Shown: one piece after another, positions 1-12,550 of the stretch
How positions within the stretch are numbered: position 1 is the first letter of the stretch
Layout of the letters: the number at the start of each line of letters is the position of its first letter
Source: Betaproteobacteria bacterium
GTDB lineage: Bacteria; Pseudomonadota; Gammaproteobacteria; Burkholderiales; Rhodocyclaceae
Assembly (NCBI GenBank): GCA_028065725.1
Contig: JAPTVL010000552.1
Coordinates: 1 to 54,708, forward strand
Direction of reading: 5' to 3'
Length of the DNA: 54,708 nucleotides
Position numbers and translations under genes: made by a program
The notes under the pieces: model-generated
Databases searched by the model: none
Told to the model about the DNA's origin: nothing
The model's input: the letters and a program-made list of their open reading frames with translations, nothing else

Positions 1-453
1 CGATCTATTCGCCAGCGCATCCACCGCCCGCTGCAGGTCGGTTGGCGACATCGCCGCGGGCAGCAGCAGGGGACCGCCGCGACCGTCGGGTTTCGAGTCG
101 AAGGCCTTGAGTTCCTGGGGCTTGACCCCGGCCATGCCGGCCAGCCGTTCGCCGATGGTATCGAGACGCAGCAACTGGGCCTGCATTTCGCCCAGTTTGA
201 CCGCCATGGCATTGAGATTCCCGCGCACGAAATCCTTCGATCGCTGGGCTTCTTCGGCATTCACCGTACGCAGCAGGTCCTGCAGGAAGGGCAGACGGAT
301 TTCCGCCGCATGACGGACCGTGACGTAGGAAAACAGCGAGGACAAAACCACGACCGAGGCAAACATGGCAGCCGCAAACATCAAAACATGACGCCAGGTC
401 AGCGTAATGCTTCTTGCGGTTGCCAGCCGGTCCGAGACGAGAATAATATGCAT
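1..453 (-). CDS. N-terminal part of a membrane-anchored M23-family peptidase (partial)
   Basis: An open frame starts at the ATG at 453 and runs off the window at base 1, giving 151 codons. It has a short cytoplasmic start, one membrane segment at about residues 20-43, and then a helical, probably coiled-coil stretch (around AEIRLPFLQDLLRTVNAEEA) with a proline-rich linker. A GGGAGAGGGAAGGG purine run just before the ATG is a good ribosome site. The C-terminal peptidase domain lies outside the window. The M23 (LytM/NlpD-like) call rests on this N-terminal layout and on position: in many Betaproteobacteria an M23 peptidase gene sits between dciA and secA. It is transcribed away from dciA. Confidence 0.65.
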   Translation of the reverse strand, partial: MHIILVSDRLATARSITLTWRHVLMFAAAMFASVVVLSSLFSYVTVRHAAEIRLPFLQDLLRTVNAEEAQRSKDFVRGNLNAMAVKLGEMQAQLLRLDTIGERLAGMAGVKPQELKAFDSKPDGRGGPLLLPAAMSPTDLQRAVDALANRS

Positions 454-545
454 CCCTTCCCTCTCCCTTCAGTTTCGATTCAGTAGCGGATAATCGTCGT
501 GTACCGAGCAACCCGACGCCAAACGGCACTGAATACCAATTTTCG

Positions 546-983
546 ATGACAGCACGCAGTCTCCAGGAACACCTTGCCTCCGGCGACAGCATGGCGCGGC
601 TGGCAAGCCACGCCCAACGTCTGCTCCAACTCCAGGTACTTCTGCAAGCGGCTTTGCCGGAGGCGCTGCGGCCTCATGTCCGGGTAGCCAATTTCCGTCT
701 GGGGAAACTTTTTATCCACGCCGCCAACGGCGCGGTCGCCGCGAAGATCCGTCAATTCGGACCCAGTCTCGCCAGCGATTTATCGAACAAGGAGGCGAAG
801 GTTACCCAAATCGAGGTTCGAGTGCAAGCCCGAAACCCCTCCCCGCCCCGACCGCCACACGCAAGACCAGCTGTGCCTGGGTTAAAACAGAAGCAAGGAC
901 TTACCGCGCTGGCTCAGGACCTGCCGGATGAATCGCCGCTCAAGCAAGCGCTGGAGCGCCTGCTACGTGCCGTCAAAGAATGA
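546..983 (+). CDS. dciA: DciA-like (DUF721) replicative helicase loader
   Basis: This 145-residue protein matches the DUF721/DciA family, which loads the DnaB helicase in bacteria lacking DnaC. The conserved part is the N-terminal ~90 residues, with the pattern LRPHVRVANFRLGKLFIHA followed by a run ending in the first RQFGPSLASDL motif; the remainder is a basic, proline-rich linker and a short helical tail. It is divergent from the M23-type gene, and a possible -10 (GATAAT, 489-494) lies between them. Its 3' end overlaps the convergent small membrane gene by 11 nt. Finding dciA next to lpxC is usual for this group. No Shine-Dalgarno is obvious before the ATG. Confidence 0.85.
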   Translation: MTARSLQEHLASGDSMARLASHAQRLLQLQVLLQAALPEALRPHVRVANFRLGKLFIHAANGAVAAKIRQFGPSLASDLSNKEAKVTQIEVRVQARNPSPPRPPHARPAVPGLKQKQGLTALAQDLPDESPLKQALERLLRAVKE

Positions 984-1155
984 TCAGGCGCTCGGCAGCC
1001 ATCAGAACCAGCACCGCCAGCGTGAAAATCAGAGCCCCGATGGCAACCCGGCCGGAGAGGACCAGGTAGCGACGGTCGCGGGTGATCAGCCAGGCGACGA
1101 TGCCGCTGCCAATGGTAATCGCCGTGAGAATTCCAACGATCCTCAGCAGCAACAT
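973..1155 (-). CDS. small two-helix inner-membrane protein downstream of lpxC
   Basis: The gene encodes 60 residues starting MLLLRIVGILTAITIGSG. Two hydrophobic segments (about residues 3-23 and 36-55) flank a short charged loop, WLITRDRRYLV, which suggests two membrane passes with the loop in the cytoplasm. I chose the ATG at 1155; a longer frame reaches 1284 but reads through the inverted repeat at 1221-1238 and gains only low-quality sequence. An AGGGA run lies about 13 nt upstream. It follows lpxC in the same direction, 171 nt further on, and converges on dciA. I recognise no named family and assign no function. Confidence 0.6.
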   Translation of the reverse strand: MLLLRIVGILTAITIGSGIVAWLITRDRRYLVLSGRVAIGALIFTLAVLVLMAAERLIIL

Positions 1156-1220
1156 GGTTAACGCGAAATCCCTCGCCAAGCGCGCTGTGTGAGATTCGAG
1201 CGCAGCGAGCCAATCAGTAG

Positions 1221-1238
1221 CCTCCCCGCGAGGGGAGG
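1221..1238. repeat. GC-rich inverted repeat between lpxC and the small membrane gene
   Basis: CCTCCCC and GGGGAGG form a perfect 7-bp stem around a 4-nt loop, followed by a GGGAGGGGCGGGCCC run. No T-tract follows on the minus strand, so this is not a classical terminator. It may be a dispersed GC-rich repeat or an mRNA-stabilising hairpin in the lpxC 3' region. Confidence 0.4.
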
Positions 1239-1326
1239 ATGGGAGGGGCGGGCCCATTTGCCAGCTTGAGGCATTGCGCCGCAAAGGTATTTCATGATGC
1301 GGGGTGGTGCATCGAAGCCATGAGCG

Positions 1327-2241
1327 TTAAGCCAGTTGCGGGTACAGCCGGGCAACGCTGGCCGGCGCTTCCTCGGCGCGCTGGAAACTGACCAGTTCCC
1401 AGGCGAAGGCATCCGCCAGCAGGGTGCGCAACAGCATGTTGTTCAGGGCGTGACCCGACTTGTGCGCGGAAAATGCGCCGAGCAGGGGGTGGCCAGCGAG
1501 GTAAAGGTCGCCGACCGCATCGAGGATCTTGTGCTTGACGAACTCATCGACGTAGCGCAGGCCGTCGCTGTTGAGTATCCGGTACTCGTCCATCACGATG
1601 GCGTTTTCGAGGCTGCCGCCCAGGGCCAGGCCCTGGTCGCGCAGGGATTCGACATCCTGCATGAAGCCGAAGGTGCGGGCGCGGGCCACTTCGCGCAGGT
1701 AGGACTGGTCGGCAAAATCGATGTGGGCGCGCGAAGCGGCGCGATCCATGGCCGGATGATTGAAGACGATCGAGAAGTCGAGGCTGAAGCCGTCGTAAGG
1801 CGACAACCTGGCCCATTTGTCGCCGTCTTTGACTTCGACGGCCTTCTTCACCCGCAGGAATTTCTTCGCTGCCTTCTGTTCCTCGATGCCGGCCGACTGC
1901 AGCAGGAAGACGAAGGGCGCGGCCGAACCATCCATGATCGGCAATTCGGCCGCATCTACATCCACGTAGATATTGTCGATGCCGAGTCCGGCCAGCGCCG
2001 ACATCAGGTGCTCGACCGTGGCGACCTTGACCCCGTCCTGCTCCAGGCAGGACGCCAGCCGCGTATCGCCGACGCCGAACGGATCGGCCTTGAGGTCGAC
2101 CGGCGGATTCAGGTCCACGCGGCGGAACACCACGCCGGTATTCGGCTGCGCCGGGCGCAGCGCGAGCGTCACCTTGACCCCGGAGTGGAGTCCCACGCCG
2201 GTGGCCTTGACGACTGATTTCAGGGTGCGCTGACGGAGCAT
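1327..2241 (-). CDS. lpxC: UDP-3-O-acyl-N-acetylglucosamine deacetylase LpxC
   Basis: LpxC is the zinc-dependent, committed step of lipid A synthesis, removing the acetyl group from UDP-3-O-acyl-GlcNAc in the cytoplasm. The 304-residue length is typical. Zinc ligands are visible: His78 in TVEHLMSAL, and His237 and Asp241 in [10 protein letters not shown]; the catalytic His264 lies in HKSGHALNN. Both domain signatures (HSGVKVTL at the N-terminus, [12 protein letters not shown] in the middle) are present. It is the last recognised gene of the dcw cluster, 104 nt after ftsZ. A TAAAAT -10 in that gap suggests its own promoter, as in other bacteria with ftsZ-lpxC order. Confidence 0.97.
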   Translation of the reverse strand: MLRQRTLKSVVKATGVGLHSGVKVTLALRPAQPNTGVVFRRVDLNPPVDLKADPFGVGDTRLASCLEQDGVKVATVEHLMSALAGLGIDNIYVDVDAAELPIMDGSAAPFVFLLQSAGIEEQKAAKKFLRVKKAVEVKDGDKWARLSPYDGFSLDFSIVFNHPAMDRAASRAHIDFADQSYLREVARARTFGFMQDVESLRDQGLALGGSLENAIVMDEYRILNSDGLRYVDEFVKHKILDAVGDLYLAGHPLLGAFSAHKSGHALNNMLLRTLLADAFAWELVSFQRAEEAPASVARLYPQLA

Positions 2242-2277
2242 CGGACAGAAATTCGAATGGAATTGTGCAGGGCGGCA

Positions 2278-2283
2278 ATTTTA
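2278..2283 (-). promoter_or_regulatory. candidate -10 element for lpxC
   Basis: On the minus strand this reads TAAAAT, 37 nt before the lpxC ATG. No good -35 is seen; the corresponding place is occupied by the GC hairpin at 2299-2322, so the promoter call is tentative. Confidence 0.4.
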
Positions 2284-2298
2284 CCACGCCGGCCCGCT

Positions 2299-2322
2299 CC
2301 GGCGGGAGGAGGCGCCCGCCGG
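2299..2322 (-). terminator. GC-rich hairpin between ftsZ and lpxC
   Basis: CCGGCGGG and CCCGCCGG form a perfect 8-bp stem around 8 nt, extended by further imperfect GC pairs. It sits right after the ftsZ stop codon. There is no T-run, so it is more likely an attenuating or stabilising hairpin than a strong terminator. Confidence 0.4.
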
Positions 2323-2345
2323 GCCCGGGTTGCGGAAGCCGGAAA

Positions 2346-3530
2346 TCAGTCCGACTGGCGGCGCAGAAAGGCAGGGATGTCGTACTTGTCCACCCCCGAG
2401 GCAGCCATGGCATCGGCCTGGGCATTGCGCGGCCCGCTGCGAGCGCTGCTGATAACGCTGGTGAGATCGACCTGGCCGATACCGACATCGAACACCTGCA
2501 GGTTGTCGGTTCCCGTGCGCAGGCCCGAGGCTTCGACCACGCGCATCGCCGGCTTGGATGCCTCGCGCGTCGCGACGATGCCCAGACCGGTCGCCACCAC
2601 GGTCACCCGCAGCTGGTCTTCCATGCCTTCGTCGAACACGGTGCCGCAGATCACGGTCGCCTCGGGCGCGGTGTATTGGCGGATGGTCTTCATCACCTCC
2701 TTGTACTCCCTGAGTCCCAGAGTACTGCTGGCCGTGATGTTGACCAGCACGCCGCGCGCGCCGGACAGCTCGATGCCCTCGAGCAGCGGACTGGCCACCG
2801 CCTCTTCGGCGGCGACGCGGGCGCGATCGACGCCGGCGGCGACGGCCGAGCCCATCATGGCCTTGCCCATCTCGCCCATGACGGTGCGCACGTCTTCGAA
2901 GTCGACGTTGACCAGGCCCGGCACGTTGATGATCTCGGCGATGCCGCCCACCGCGTTGCGCAGCACGTTGTCGGCGGTCTTGAAGGCTTCCAGATAGCTG
3001 ATCTCCTCGCCGAGCACTTCCTCGAGCTTTTCATTGAGGATCACGATCAGCGAATCGACGTGCTTGGCCAGCTCGGCCACGCCTTCCTCGGCCAGGCGCT
3101 TGCGCTTGCCTTCGTATTCGAAGGGCTTGGTCACCACGGCCACGGTCAGGATGCCGAGTTCGCGCGCGACCTCGGCAATCACCGGACCGGCACCGGTGCC
3201 GGTGCCGCCGCCCATGCCGGCGGTGATGAACACCATGTGCGCGCCGCGCAGCACATCGGCGATGCGTTCGCGGTCGAGCACGGCCAGTTCCCTGGCCTTT
3301 TCCGGCTTGCCGCCGGCGCCGAGGCCCGGACCGAGCTGCAACTTGACGTGGGCATTGCTCTTTTTCAGCGCCTGCGCGTCGGTATTGCAGCAGATGAATT
3401 CGACGCCGCCGACGCCCTCGCGGATCATGTGATCGACCGCATTGCCGCCCGCGCCGCCCACGCCGACGACCTTGATCACCGTCGAACTGGCCTCCGGCTC
3501 CGGGGTCCCTACTTCCTCAAGTTCAAACAT
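2346..3530 (-). CDS. ftsZ: cell division GTPase FtsZ
   Basis: FtsZ is the tubulin-like GTPase that forms the Z ring at midcell. The 394-residue protein shows the nucleotide-binding GVGGAGGNAVDHM near residue 25, the tubulin signature GGGTGTGAGPV near 107, and the T7-loop region NVDFEDVRTVM. The conserved C-terminal peptide DIPAFLRRQSD, which contacts FtsA and other partners, follows a variable linker. It lies 27 nt after ftsA in the same direction. The start ATG is preceded by a GGAGGC run. Nothing unusual is seen. Confidence 0.98.
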   Translation of the reverse strand: MFELEEVGTPEPEASSTVIKVVGVGGAGGNAVDHMIREGVGGVEFICCNTDAQALKKSNAHVKLQLGPGLGAGGKPEKARELAVLDRERIADVLRGAHMVFITAGMGGGTGTGAGPVIAEVARELGILTVAVVTKPFEYEGKRKRLAEEGVAELAKHVDSLIVILNEKLEEVLGEEISYLEAFKTADNVLRNAVGGIAEIINVPGLVNVDFEDVRTVMGEMGKAMMGSAVAAGVDRARVAAEEAVASPLLEGIELSGARGVLVNITASSTLGLREYKEVMKTIRQYTAPEATVICGTVFDEGMEDQLRVTVVATGLGIVATREASKPAMRVVEASGLRTGTDNLQVFDVGIGQVDLTSVISSARSGPRNAQADAMAASGVDKYDIPAFLRRQSD

Positions 3531-3557
3531 GTTTGCCTCCTGAAAAGAACAACCACT

Positions 3558-4789
3558 TCAAAAATTACGGGTGAACCACGCCTTCATCCGCGCCAGAACC
3601 TGCCCGAAGCTTCTCGGGCTTTGCGCCTTCATGCCGCGCTGACGCTGCGCCACTCCCTCCAGCAACAAACCCATCGCCGTGGAGTAGCGCGGATTGCGCA
3701 CGTAATCGCGCAAGTTGCCGTCGTAATGCGGCATCGCCAGCTTCACGGTGTTGTGAAAAATCTCCTCGCCCAGCTCGGCCATGCCCGGCATCTGCGCCGC
3801 GCCGCCGGTCAGCACGATGCCGGCGCGCAGCAGCCGCTCCTTGCCGCTGCGCTGCAGTTCCTCCTGCACCTTCTGGAAAATTTCCTCGACCCGCGGCTGG
3901 ATGAAGCCGGCCAGGGTCTGGCGCGACAGCTGGGTCGAGGGGCGATCGCCGACGCCCGGCACCTCGATCATGTCCTCGGCATTGGCCAGCTGCTGCAGCG
4001 CGACGCCGTAGCGGATCTTGATGTCCTCGGCATCCTGGGTCGAGGTACGCAGCGCGATTGCGATGTCATTGGTCAGCTGGTCGCCGGCGATCGGGATTAC
4101 CGCCGTGTGGCGGATCGCACCATGGACGAAGACCGCCACGTCGGTGGTGCCGCCGCCGATGTCCACCAGGCAGACGCCGACATCCTTTTCGTCGTCGGTC
4201 AGCACCGCATAGCCCGAGGCCAGCGGCTGTAGCACCAGATCCACCACTTCGAGGCCGCAGCGATGCACGCACTTGACGATGTTCTGTACCGCGGTCACCG
4301 CGCCGGTGACCAGATGCACCTTGACGTCGAGCCGTCGCGCATCCATGCCGATCGGTTCCTTGACGCCGTCCTGGCCATCGACGGTGAATTCCTGTACCAG
4401 CGTATGCAGGATCTGGTCGTCGGCCGAGATCGAGGTCGCATTAGCCGCCTCGATGGCGCGCTCGACATCGAACTGGGTGACCTCCTTGTCGCGCACCACG
4501 GCCATGCCGGTGGAATCCTTGCTCTTGATGTGGCTGCCGGCGATGCCGGTGTACACCTCGCGCACCTTGCAGCCGGCCATCATCTCGACTTCGGCAATCG
4601 CCTTCGAGATCGAGTTCACCGTGGCTTCGATGTTGATCACCATGCCGCGCTTGAGGCCGGTTGATTCCTGGGTGCCGAGGCCGAGCACGCCCAGCCTGCC
4701 TTCGGCATCCAGTTCGCCGACGATGGCGACGATCTTGGACGTGCCAATGTCGAGGCCGACGATCAGATCGCGTTTGATTTCCTTGCTCA

Positions 4790-4790
<1 letters not shown>
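3558..4790 (-). CDS. ftsA: cell division protein FtsA
   Basis: FtsA is the actin-like ATPase that tethers FtsZ to the membrane. From MSKEIKRDLIVGLDIGTSK the protein is 410 residues, usual for the family. The phosphate-binding DIGTSK and DIGGGTTDVAVF motifs, the SHI/1C domain between them, and the adenosine motif LTGGAAQMPG are present. The C-terminus ends in a basic amphipathic helix (VLARMKAWFTRNF), the membrane-targeting sequence. Its ATG shares one base with the ftsQ stop (TGATG), which fixes the start; the frame extends upstream without a family match. Confidence 0.97.
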
Positions 4791-7400
<2,610 letters not shown>

Positions 7401-7408
<8 letters not shown>

Positions 7409-8789
7409 CGGTCAGCCTCCCCGGCACGCTGCCGATCGAGCCGGCGCCCATGGTGATCACCACATCGCCGTCCTGCACCGCGCCGAGGATGGCCGCGGGC
7501 ATGTCCGCGATGTCCTCGACGAACACCGGTTCGACCTTGCCCGCGACGCGCACCGCGCGCGCCAGGGTGCGGCCGTCGGCGGCGACGATCGGCGCCTCAC
7601 CGGCGGCATACACCTCGCCCAGCAGCAGGGCATCGACCCCGCACAGCACCTTGACGAAGTCCTCGAAGCAGTCGCGCGTGCGCGTGTAGCGATGCGGCTG
7701 GAAGGCCAGCACCAGGCGCCGACCGGGAAACGCGCCACGCGCCGCGGCCAGCGTGGCGGCCATCTCGACCGGATGGTGGCCGTAGTCGTCGACCAAAGTA
7801 AATGCTCCGCCGACCGGGCAGGCAATCTCGCCATAGCGCTGGAAGCGGCGGCCGACGCCGCCGAAATCGGCCAGGGCCTTGATGATCGCCGTGTCGCCAA
7901 CGCCGACTTCCGTCGCCACGGCGATCGCCGCCAGGGCATTCAGCACGTTGTGGCAGCCCGGCAGATTGAGCACGATCGGCAACCGCGTGACGCCGCCATT
8001 GGTGCGCACGCAGGTGAAACGCATGGTGCCGCCGTCGGCCACCACGTCCTCGGCGCGGAAGTTGGTATCGCTGTCGATGCCGTAGGTGACGATCTGCTTG
8101 GTCACGCGCGGAATGATCTCGCGCACGTTGGCGTCGTCACCGCAGACCACGGCCACGCCGTAGAACGGCAGACGGTGCAGGAAATCGACGAAGGCCTGTT
8201 TCAAGCGGCCGAAATCGTGGCCGTAGGTTTCCATGTGGTCGGCGTCGATGTTGGTCACCACCGACACCACCGGCGAGAGGAACAGGAAGGAAGCATCCGA
8301 CTCGTCGGCCTCGGCCACCAGGAATTCGCCGTCGCCCAGTTTCGCGTTGGCGCCGGCCGAGTTCAGGCGACCGCCGATGACGAAGGTCGGATCGAAACCG
8401 CCCTCGGCCAGGCAGCTCGCGACCAGGCTCGTCGTCGTGGTCTTGCCGTGGGTGCCGGCAATCGCGATACCCTGCTTGATGCGCATCAGCTCTGCCAGCA
8501 TCTGCGCGCGCGGCACCACCGGCAGGCGCCGCTCGCGCGCCATGACCACTTCCGGATTGTCTTCACGCACCGCAGTGGATACCACCACCGCATCGGCGGT
8601 GGCAACGTTCTGCGCGCTGTGGCCGATCGCGATGCGTATGCCCTGCGCCGCCAGGCGCCGCGTCGTCGCGCTGTCGCCCAGATCGGACCCGCTGACTTCG
8701 TAACCCTGGTTGGCCAGCACCTCGGCGATGCCCGACATGCCCGAACCGCCAATACCGACGAAGTGGATGCGCTTGACTTTGTGTTTCAT
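7401..8789 (-). CDS. murC: UDP-N-acetylmuramate--L-alanine ligase MurC
   Basis: MurC adds the first amino acid of the stem peptide. From [20 protein letters not shown] the protein is 462 residues. It has the Rossmann-like glycine motif at residues 9-16, the Mur-ligase P-loop [11 protein letters not shown] near 110, the [12 protein letters not shown] centre and the conserved DDYGHHPVE motif. The start is set by family alignment and by the 4-nt overlap with murG (ATGA); the frame stays open upstream inside murG but makes no sense there. Confidence 0.97.
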
Positions 8790-9859
8790 GCTTTGGCCCC
8801 CTTTTGGGCTAATTCGGCACAGGCTTGTGCCACGCTCGCCGTGGCTTCGGGTCGCGCCATCTCGCGGGCCTTCTCTGCCATTTGCGCCAGCTGGTCGCGC
8901 GACAGATTGCGAATTTCGGCCAGCCGCTGCGGCGTCAGTTGATCCTGCGGCAGCAGGATCGCCGCGCCGGCTGTGCTGAGAAAGCGCGCATTGGCCGTCT
9001 GGTGATCGTCCACTGCGTGCGGGTAGGGCACCAGCAGGCTGGCGACGCCGGCGGCGGCGAGCTCCGCCACTGTCAAGGCTCCTGCGCGACAGATCACCAA
9101 GTCGGCCCAATCGTAGGCTCCGGCCATGTCCTTGATGAAGGCCACGCAATCGGCCTTGACGCCGGCCGCTTGGTAGAGGCCGGTCAGCTTCGGCAAGTGC
9201 TTTTCGCCGGCCTGGTGCACCACCTGCGGTCGCTCATCCTCGGCCATCAACGCCAGCGCCTGCGGCATGGCTTCGTTGAGAGCCTGCGCGCCGAGGCTGC
9301 CGCCCACCACCAGCACCCGCAGCGGACCGTCGTGCTGCGCATAGCGCAGAGTCGGCGCCGGCAACGCGGCGATTTCCGGGCGCACCGGATTGCCCACCCA
9401 GTCAGCCTTCCCGAGCACCTCGGGAAAGCCGGTCAGGACCCGGTCAGCAATGCCGGCCAGCACCTTGTTGGCCAGGCCGGCGACCGAATTCTGTTCGTGC
9501 AGCAGCAATGGAATGCCGCGCAGCGAGGCCATCATGCCGCCCGGAAAACTCACATAGCCGCCCATGCCCAGCACCACGTCGGGACGGATGCGCGCAAGCT
9601 GCGACCAGGCCTGGCTGAAGCCGCGCAGCAGGTTGAAGGGCAGCAGCAGCTTGCGCAGCAGGCCCTTGCCGCGCAGCGCGGTGAAATGCACCCAGGCCAT
9701 CTCGTAGCCGCAGCCGACGGTCAGCTTCGCTTCCATGCCATCCGGATTGCCCATCCAGGCGATTCGCCAGCCCTGCTCCCGCAGGTGCTCGGCCACCGCC
9801 AGCCCGGGCATGATGTGCCCGCCCGTGCCGCCAGCCATGACGAGCAGGGTTTTGGTCAC
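8786..9859 (-). CDS. murG: undecaprenyl-diphospho-muramoylpentapeptide GlcNAc transferase MurG
   Basis: MurG is the GT-B transferase on the cytoplasmic membrane face that turns lipid I into lipid II. The 357 residues carry the N-terminal [14 protein letters not shown] loop, the [10 protein letters not shown] motif, the second G-loop [16 protein letters not shown] and the donor-binding [16 protein letters not shown]. The start is the ATG at 9859. A 109-nt gap separates it from ftsW; this is the only sizeable gap inside the mur block and holds a degenerate copy of the ftsW tail. Confidence 0.97.
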   Translation of the reverse strand: MTKTLLVMAGGTGGHIMPGLAVAEHLREQGWRIAWMGNPDGMEAKLTVGCGYEMAWVHFTALRGKGLLRKLLLPFNLLRGFSQAWSQLARIRPDVVLGMGGYVSFPGGMMASLRGIPLLLHEQNSVAGLANKVLAGIADRVLTGFPEVLGKADWVGNPVRPEIAALPAPTLRYAQHDGPLRVLVVGGSLGAQALNEAMPQALALMAEDERPQVVHQAGEKHLPKLTGLYQAAGVKADCVAFIKDMAGAYDWADLVICRAGALTVAELAAAGVASLLVPYPHAVDDHQTANARFLSTAGAAILLPQDQLTPQRLAEIRNLSRDQLAQMAEKAREMARPEATASVAQACAELAQKGAKA

Positions 9860-9968
9860 GGCTGCTGACCCCGCATCATCTGCCTGTTCTGGCTACGGCC
9901 GGCGCTGCGCGCCTTAACCTTCGCTGCGCTCAGGTTAGCCTGCGCCGAAACCGTCAGCATTGGCGCTC
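9860..9968 (-). repeat. ftsW-murG spacer with a second, degenerate copy of the ftsW tail
   Basis: The ftsW product ends [11 protein letters not shown] second stretch just before murG would read [10 protein letters not shown] followed by TGA, in another frame relative to the ftsW stop. Between the copies lies an inverted repeat (TAACCT at 9915-9920 and AGGTTA at 9932-9937, read on the plus strand). An 11-bp inverted repeat spans the ftsW end (9948-9958 with 9992-10002). This looks like a short insertion or duplication that moved the ftsW stop upstream. No gene is seen inside. Confidence 0.5.
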
Positions 9969-11132
9969 TCATACTTGCTGACCTCTCATGAGCTGACGGT
10001 TTTCCCAGTCGACGCGCAGCAGAATTCCCAAGGCAAGGCAATTGGCGACGATGCCTGAGCCGCCGAAACTCATCAGCGGCAGGGTCAGGCCCTTGGTCGG
10101 CAGCAGGCCCATGTTCACGCCCATGTTGATGAAGCCCTGCACCCCGAGCCAGATGCCGATGCCTTGCGCCACCAGGCCGGCATGCACGCGGCCGAGCACC
10201 AGGGCCTGGCGACCGATGGCGAAGGAACGCTGCACCAGCAGGGCGAACAGGCCGACCACGAAGCAGACGCCGACGAAGCCGAGTTCCTCGGCGATCACCG
10301 CCAGCAGGAAATCGGTGTGCGCCTCGGGCAGGTAGAACAGCTTTTCGACGCTGGCGCCGAGGCCGACGCCGAACCACTCGCCGCGACCGAAGGCGATCAG
10401 CGCGTGCGACAGCTGGTAGCCCTTGCCGTAGGCATCCTGCCAGGGATCCATGAAGCCGAAGATGCGTTCGCGCCGGTAGGGCGAAACCCAGATCATGATC
10501 ACGAAGCTGACCGCCAGCACCACCACCAGGATGCCGAACACCCGCGCATTGATGCCGCCGAGAAACAGGATGCCGGTGGCGATGCAGAGGATCACCACCA
10601 GTGCGCCGAAGTCCGGCTCGCGCAACAGCAGGGCCCCGACCAGCACCATGACCAGCGCCATCGGCCCGAAGCCGCGCAGGAAGCTGCCCATGTCGTCGAG
10701 CTTGCGCGAGGTGTAGTCGGCGGCGTAGAGCACGGCGAACAGCTTCATCAGCTCCGAGGGCTGCAGGTTGATCGGGCCGAGGCCGATCCAGCGCTGGGCG
10801 CCGTTGACCGAACGCCCGATGCCCGGAATCAGCACCAGCAACAGCAGCACGAAGCCGGTGACGAACAGCCAGGGCGCCGCCTGCTGCCACAGGCGCAAGG
10901 GAATCTGGAAGGCGATCACGCCGGCGACCATGCCGATGGTCAGGAATACCGTGTGACGAAACAGGAAATAGGTGGACTGGTTGCCGGTGAAGCGGCTGCC
11001 CTCGGCCATCGCGATCGAGGACGAATACACCATCACCAGGCCCAGCAGCAGCAGGCCGAGCGCCGGCCACAGCAGCAGGCCGTCGAGCTCGGCGGGCGCC
11101 CGCTGCGCCGGCAGGGCGTAGGCGCGAGTCAT
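9969..11132 (-). CDS. ftsW: septal peptidoglycan polymerase FtsW
   Basis: FtsW is the SEDS-family glycosyltransferase that polymerises lipid II at the septum with FtsI. The 387-residue protein is almost entirely membrane segments (about ten), with the early [12 protein letters not shown] motif, the periplasmic loop region [18 protein letters not shown] that is diagnostic of FtsW/RodA, the acidic loop [18 protein letters not shown], and the late motif [14 protein letters not shown]. It overlaps murD by 4 nt. Its C-terminus is shortened or altered relative to a second copy of the tail in the spacer before murG. Confidence 0.97.
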   Translation of the reverse strand: MTRAYALPAQRAPAELDGLLLWPALGLLLLGLVMVYSSSIAMAEGSRFTGNQSTYFLFRHTVFLTIGMVAGVIAFQIPLRLWQQAAPWLFVTGFVLLLLVLIPGIGRSVNGAQRWIGLGPINLQPSELMKLFAVLYAADYTSRKLDDMGSFLRGFGPMALVMVLVGALLLREPDFGALVVILCIATGILFLGGINARVFGILVVVLAVSFVIMIWVSPYRRERIFGFMDPWQDAYGKGYQLSHALIAFGRGEWFGVGLGASVEKLFYLPEAHTDFLLAVIAEELGFVGVCFVVGLFALLVQRSFAIGRQALVLGRVHAGLVAQGIGIWLGVQGFINMGVNMGLLPTKGLTLPLMSFGGSGIVANCLALGILLRVDWENRQLMRGQQV

Positions 11133-12550
11133 TTCATCGCCTCAAGACCGCGCACGGCGGCGACGAAAACCTGGGCGCGGTGTTCGTAGTTGCGGAACAT
11201 GTCGAAACTGGCGCAGGCCGGCGACAGCAGTACCGCATCGCCCGCCCGGGCCAGCGCGCGGGCACGACGCACCGCGTCGGCCATGTCGCCGGCGCTCTCG
11301 ATAATGACGCCGGTGCCGGCAAGCACCGCGCCGATCACCGGACCGTCGCGGCCGATCAGCACGACAGCGCGCGCATGGCGCGCAACGGCATCACGCAAGG
11401 GCGAGAAATCCTGCTGCTTTCCATCCCCGCCAAGGATGACAACTGATTTGCGGCCGACACCCCCGCCCAGGCCTGCGAGTGCCGCCACGGTGGCGCCGAC
11501 GTTGGTGCCCTTGGAATCGTCGTACCAGGTCACGCCGTCCAGCTCGGCAACTTTCTCGACCCGGTGCGGCAGGCCGCGGAAGCTGCGCAGGGCCGGCAGC
11601 AGGGTCTCGACATCGAAGCCGATGCTGGCGCACAGGGCCAGTGCCGCCATCGCATTGGCGGCGTTGTGCAGGCCGGCCAGCGGCAGCTCGGCCAGCGGCA
11701 GCAGGAAATTCCGGCCCTGCACCAGCCAGGTTTCACCCTGATGCTGGCGCAGGCCGAAATCTTCCTCGGCAGCCGGCGCGTCAACGCCAAAACTGAAGAT
11801 TTGCCTGTCGGGCAGGATCATGCGGCAGACGCGCGCATCGTTGCGATTCAGCACCTGGACTGCGGGCGCTCCCGCGGCGCTCTGGAATATCCTGGCCTTG
11901 GCCGAGGCGTATTCGTCGAGGTCGATGTAGCGATCGAGGTGATCGTCGGAAATGTTCAGCACCGTCGCCGCCGCCGGATTCAGCGTCTCGGTGGTTTCGA
12001 GCTGGAAGCTGGAGAGTTCGAGCACCCAGATCTCGGGCAGGGCCTGGGCATCCTGCGCAGCCATCAGGGCGGTCAGCGCGGCCGGCGAGATGTTGCCGGC
12101 GACGCCGACGGTCTTGCCCGTCGCGCGCAGCAGGTGGCCGGTGAGCGCCGTGGTGGTGGTCTTGCCGTTGGTACCGGTGATCGCCAGCACGGTCGCGCCA
12201 CCCAGATCGCGCACGCCCTGGGCGAACAATTCGATTTCGCCGACCACCGGAATGCCGGCGGCGCGGGCATGGATCACCACCATCAGCCCGCCCGAGAGGC
12301 CCGGCGACAGCACCAGCAGATCGATGCCGCCGAGCAGCGCCTTGTCGAATTCGCCGGCGATGAATTCGAGCCGGGAGTCGGCACCGGCCGTATTTTCCAC
12401 TGAGCGGCGATTCAGCTCGTCCAGATAGGGTGGCGAGGTCCGCGTATCGGCAACGCGCACTCGCGCACCCTGGCGCAGGCACCAGAGCGCCGAAGCCAGC
12501 CCCGATTCGCCGAGGCCAAGCACGAGTACGTGTCGATGCTGCAGCTTCAT
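11129..12550 (-). CDS. murD: UDP-N-acetylmuramoylalanine--D-glutamate ligase MurD
   Basis: MurD adds D-glutamate to UDP-MurNAc-L-Ala. From [20 protein letters not shown] the protein is 473 residues, slightly longer than the E. coli enzyme. The N-terminal nucleotide-binding GLGESG motif, the P-loop [12 protein letters not shown], the [10 protein letters not shown] motif and the C-terminal [12 protein letters not shown] and [18 protein letters not shown] motifs are all present. Its ATG overlaps the mraY stop by 4 nt and its stop overlaps the ftsW start by 4 nt. Confidence 0.97.
   Translation of the reverse strand: MKLQHRHVLVLGLGESGLASALWCLRQGARVRVADTRTSPPYLDELNRRSVENTAGADSRLEFIAGEFDKALLGGIDLLVLSPGLSGGLMVVIHARAAGIPVVGEIELFAQGVRDLGGATVLAITGTNGKTTTTALTGHLLRATGKTVGVAGNISPAALTALMAAQDAQALPEIWVLELSSFQLETTETLNPAAATVLNISDDHLDRYIDLDEYASAKARIFQSAAGAPAVQVLNRNDARVCRMILPDRQIFSFGVDAPAAEEDFGLRQHQGETWLVQGRNFLLPLAELPLAGLHNAANAMAALALCASIGFDVETLLPALRSFRGLPHRVEKVAELDGVTWYDDSKGTNVGATVAALAGLGGGVGRKSVVILGGDGKQQDFSPLRDAVARHARAVVLIGRDGPVIGAVLAGTGVIIESAGDMADAVRRARALARAGDAVLLSPACASFDMFRNYEHRAQVFVAAVRGLEAMK

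Noticed and set aside
5..592. 195-codon minus-strand frame at the window start
   Set aside because: It is out of frame with the M23-type partial gene, overlaps the dciA start, and its product is cysteine/arginine-rich without motifs.
2265..4232. Long plus-strand frame (655 codons) opposite ftsZ and ftsA
   Set aside because: It is the mirror of highly biased GC-rich codons in ftsZ/ftsA; its product is histidine/glycine-rich with no family match.
4240..4276. Frameshift suspicion where long alternative frames cross ftsA
   Set aside because: The ftsA frame is uninterrupted over 410 codons with all motifs in order, so no frameshift is needed.
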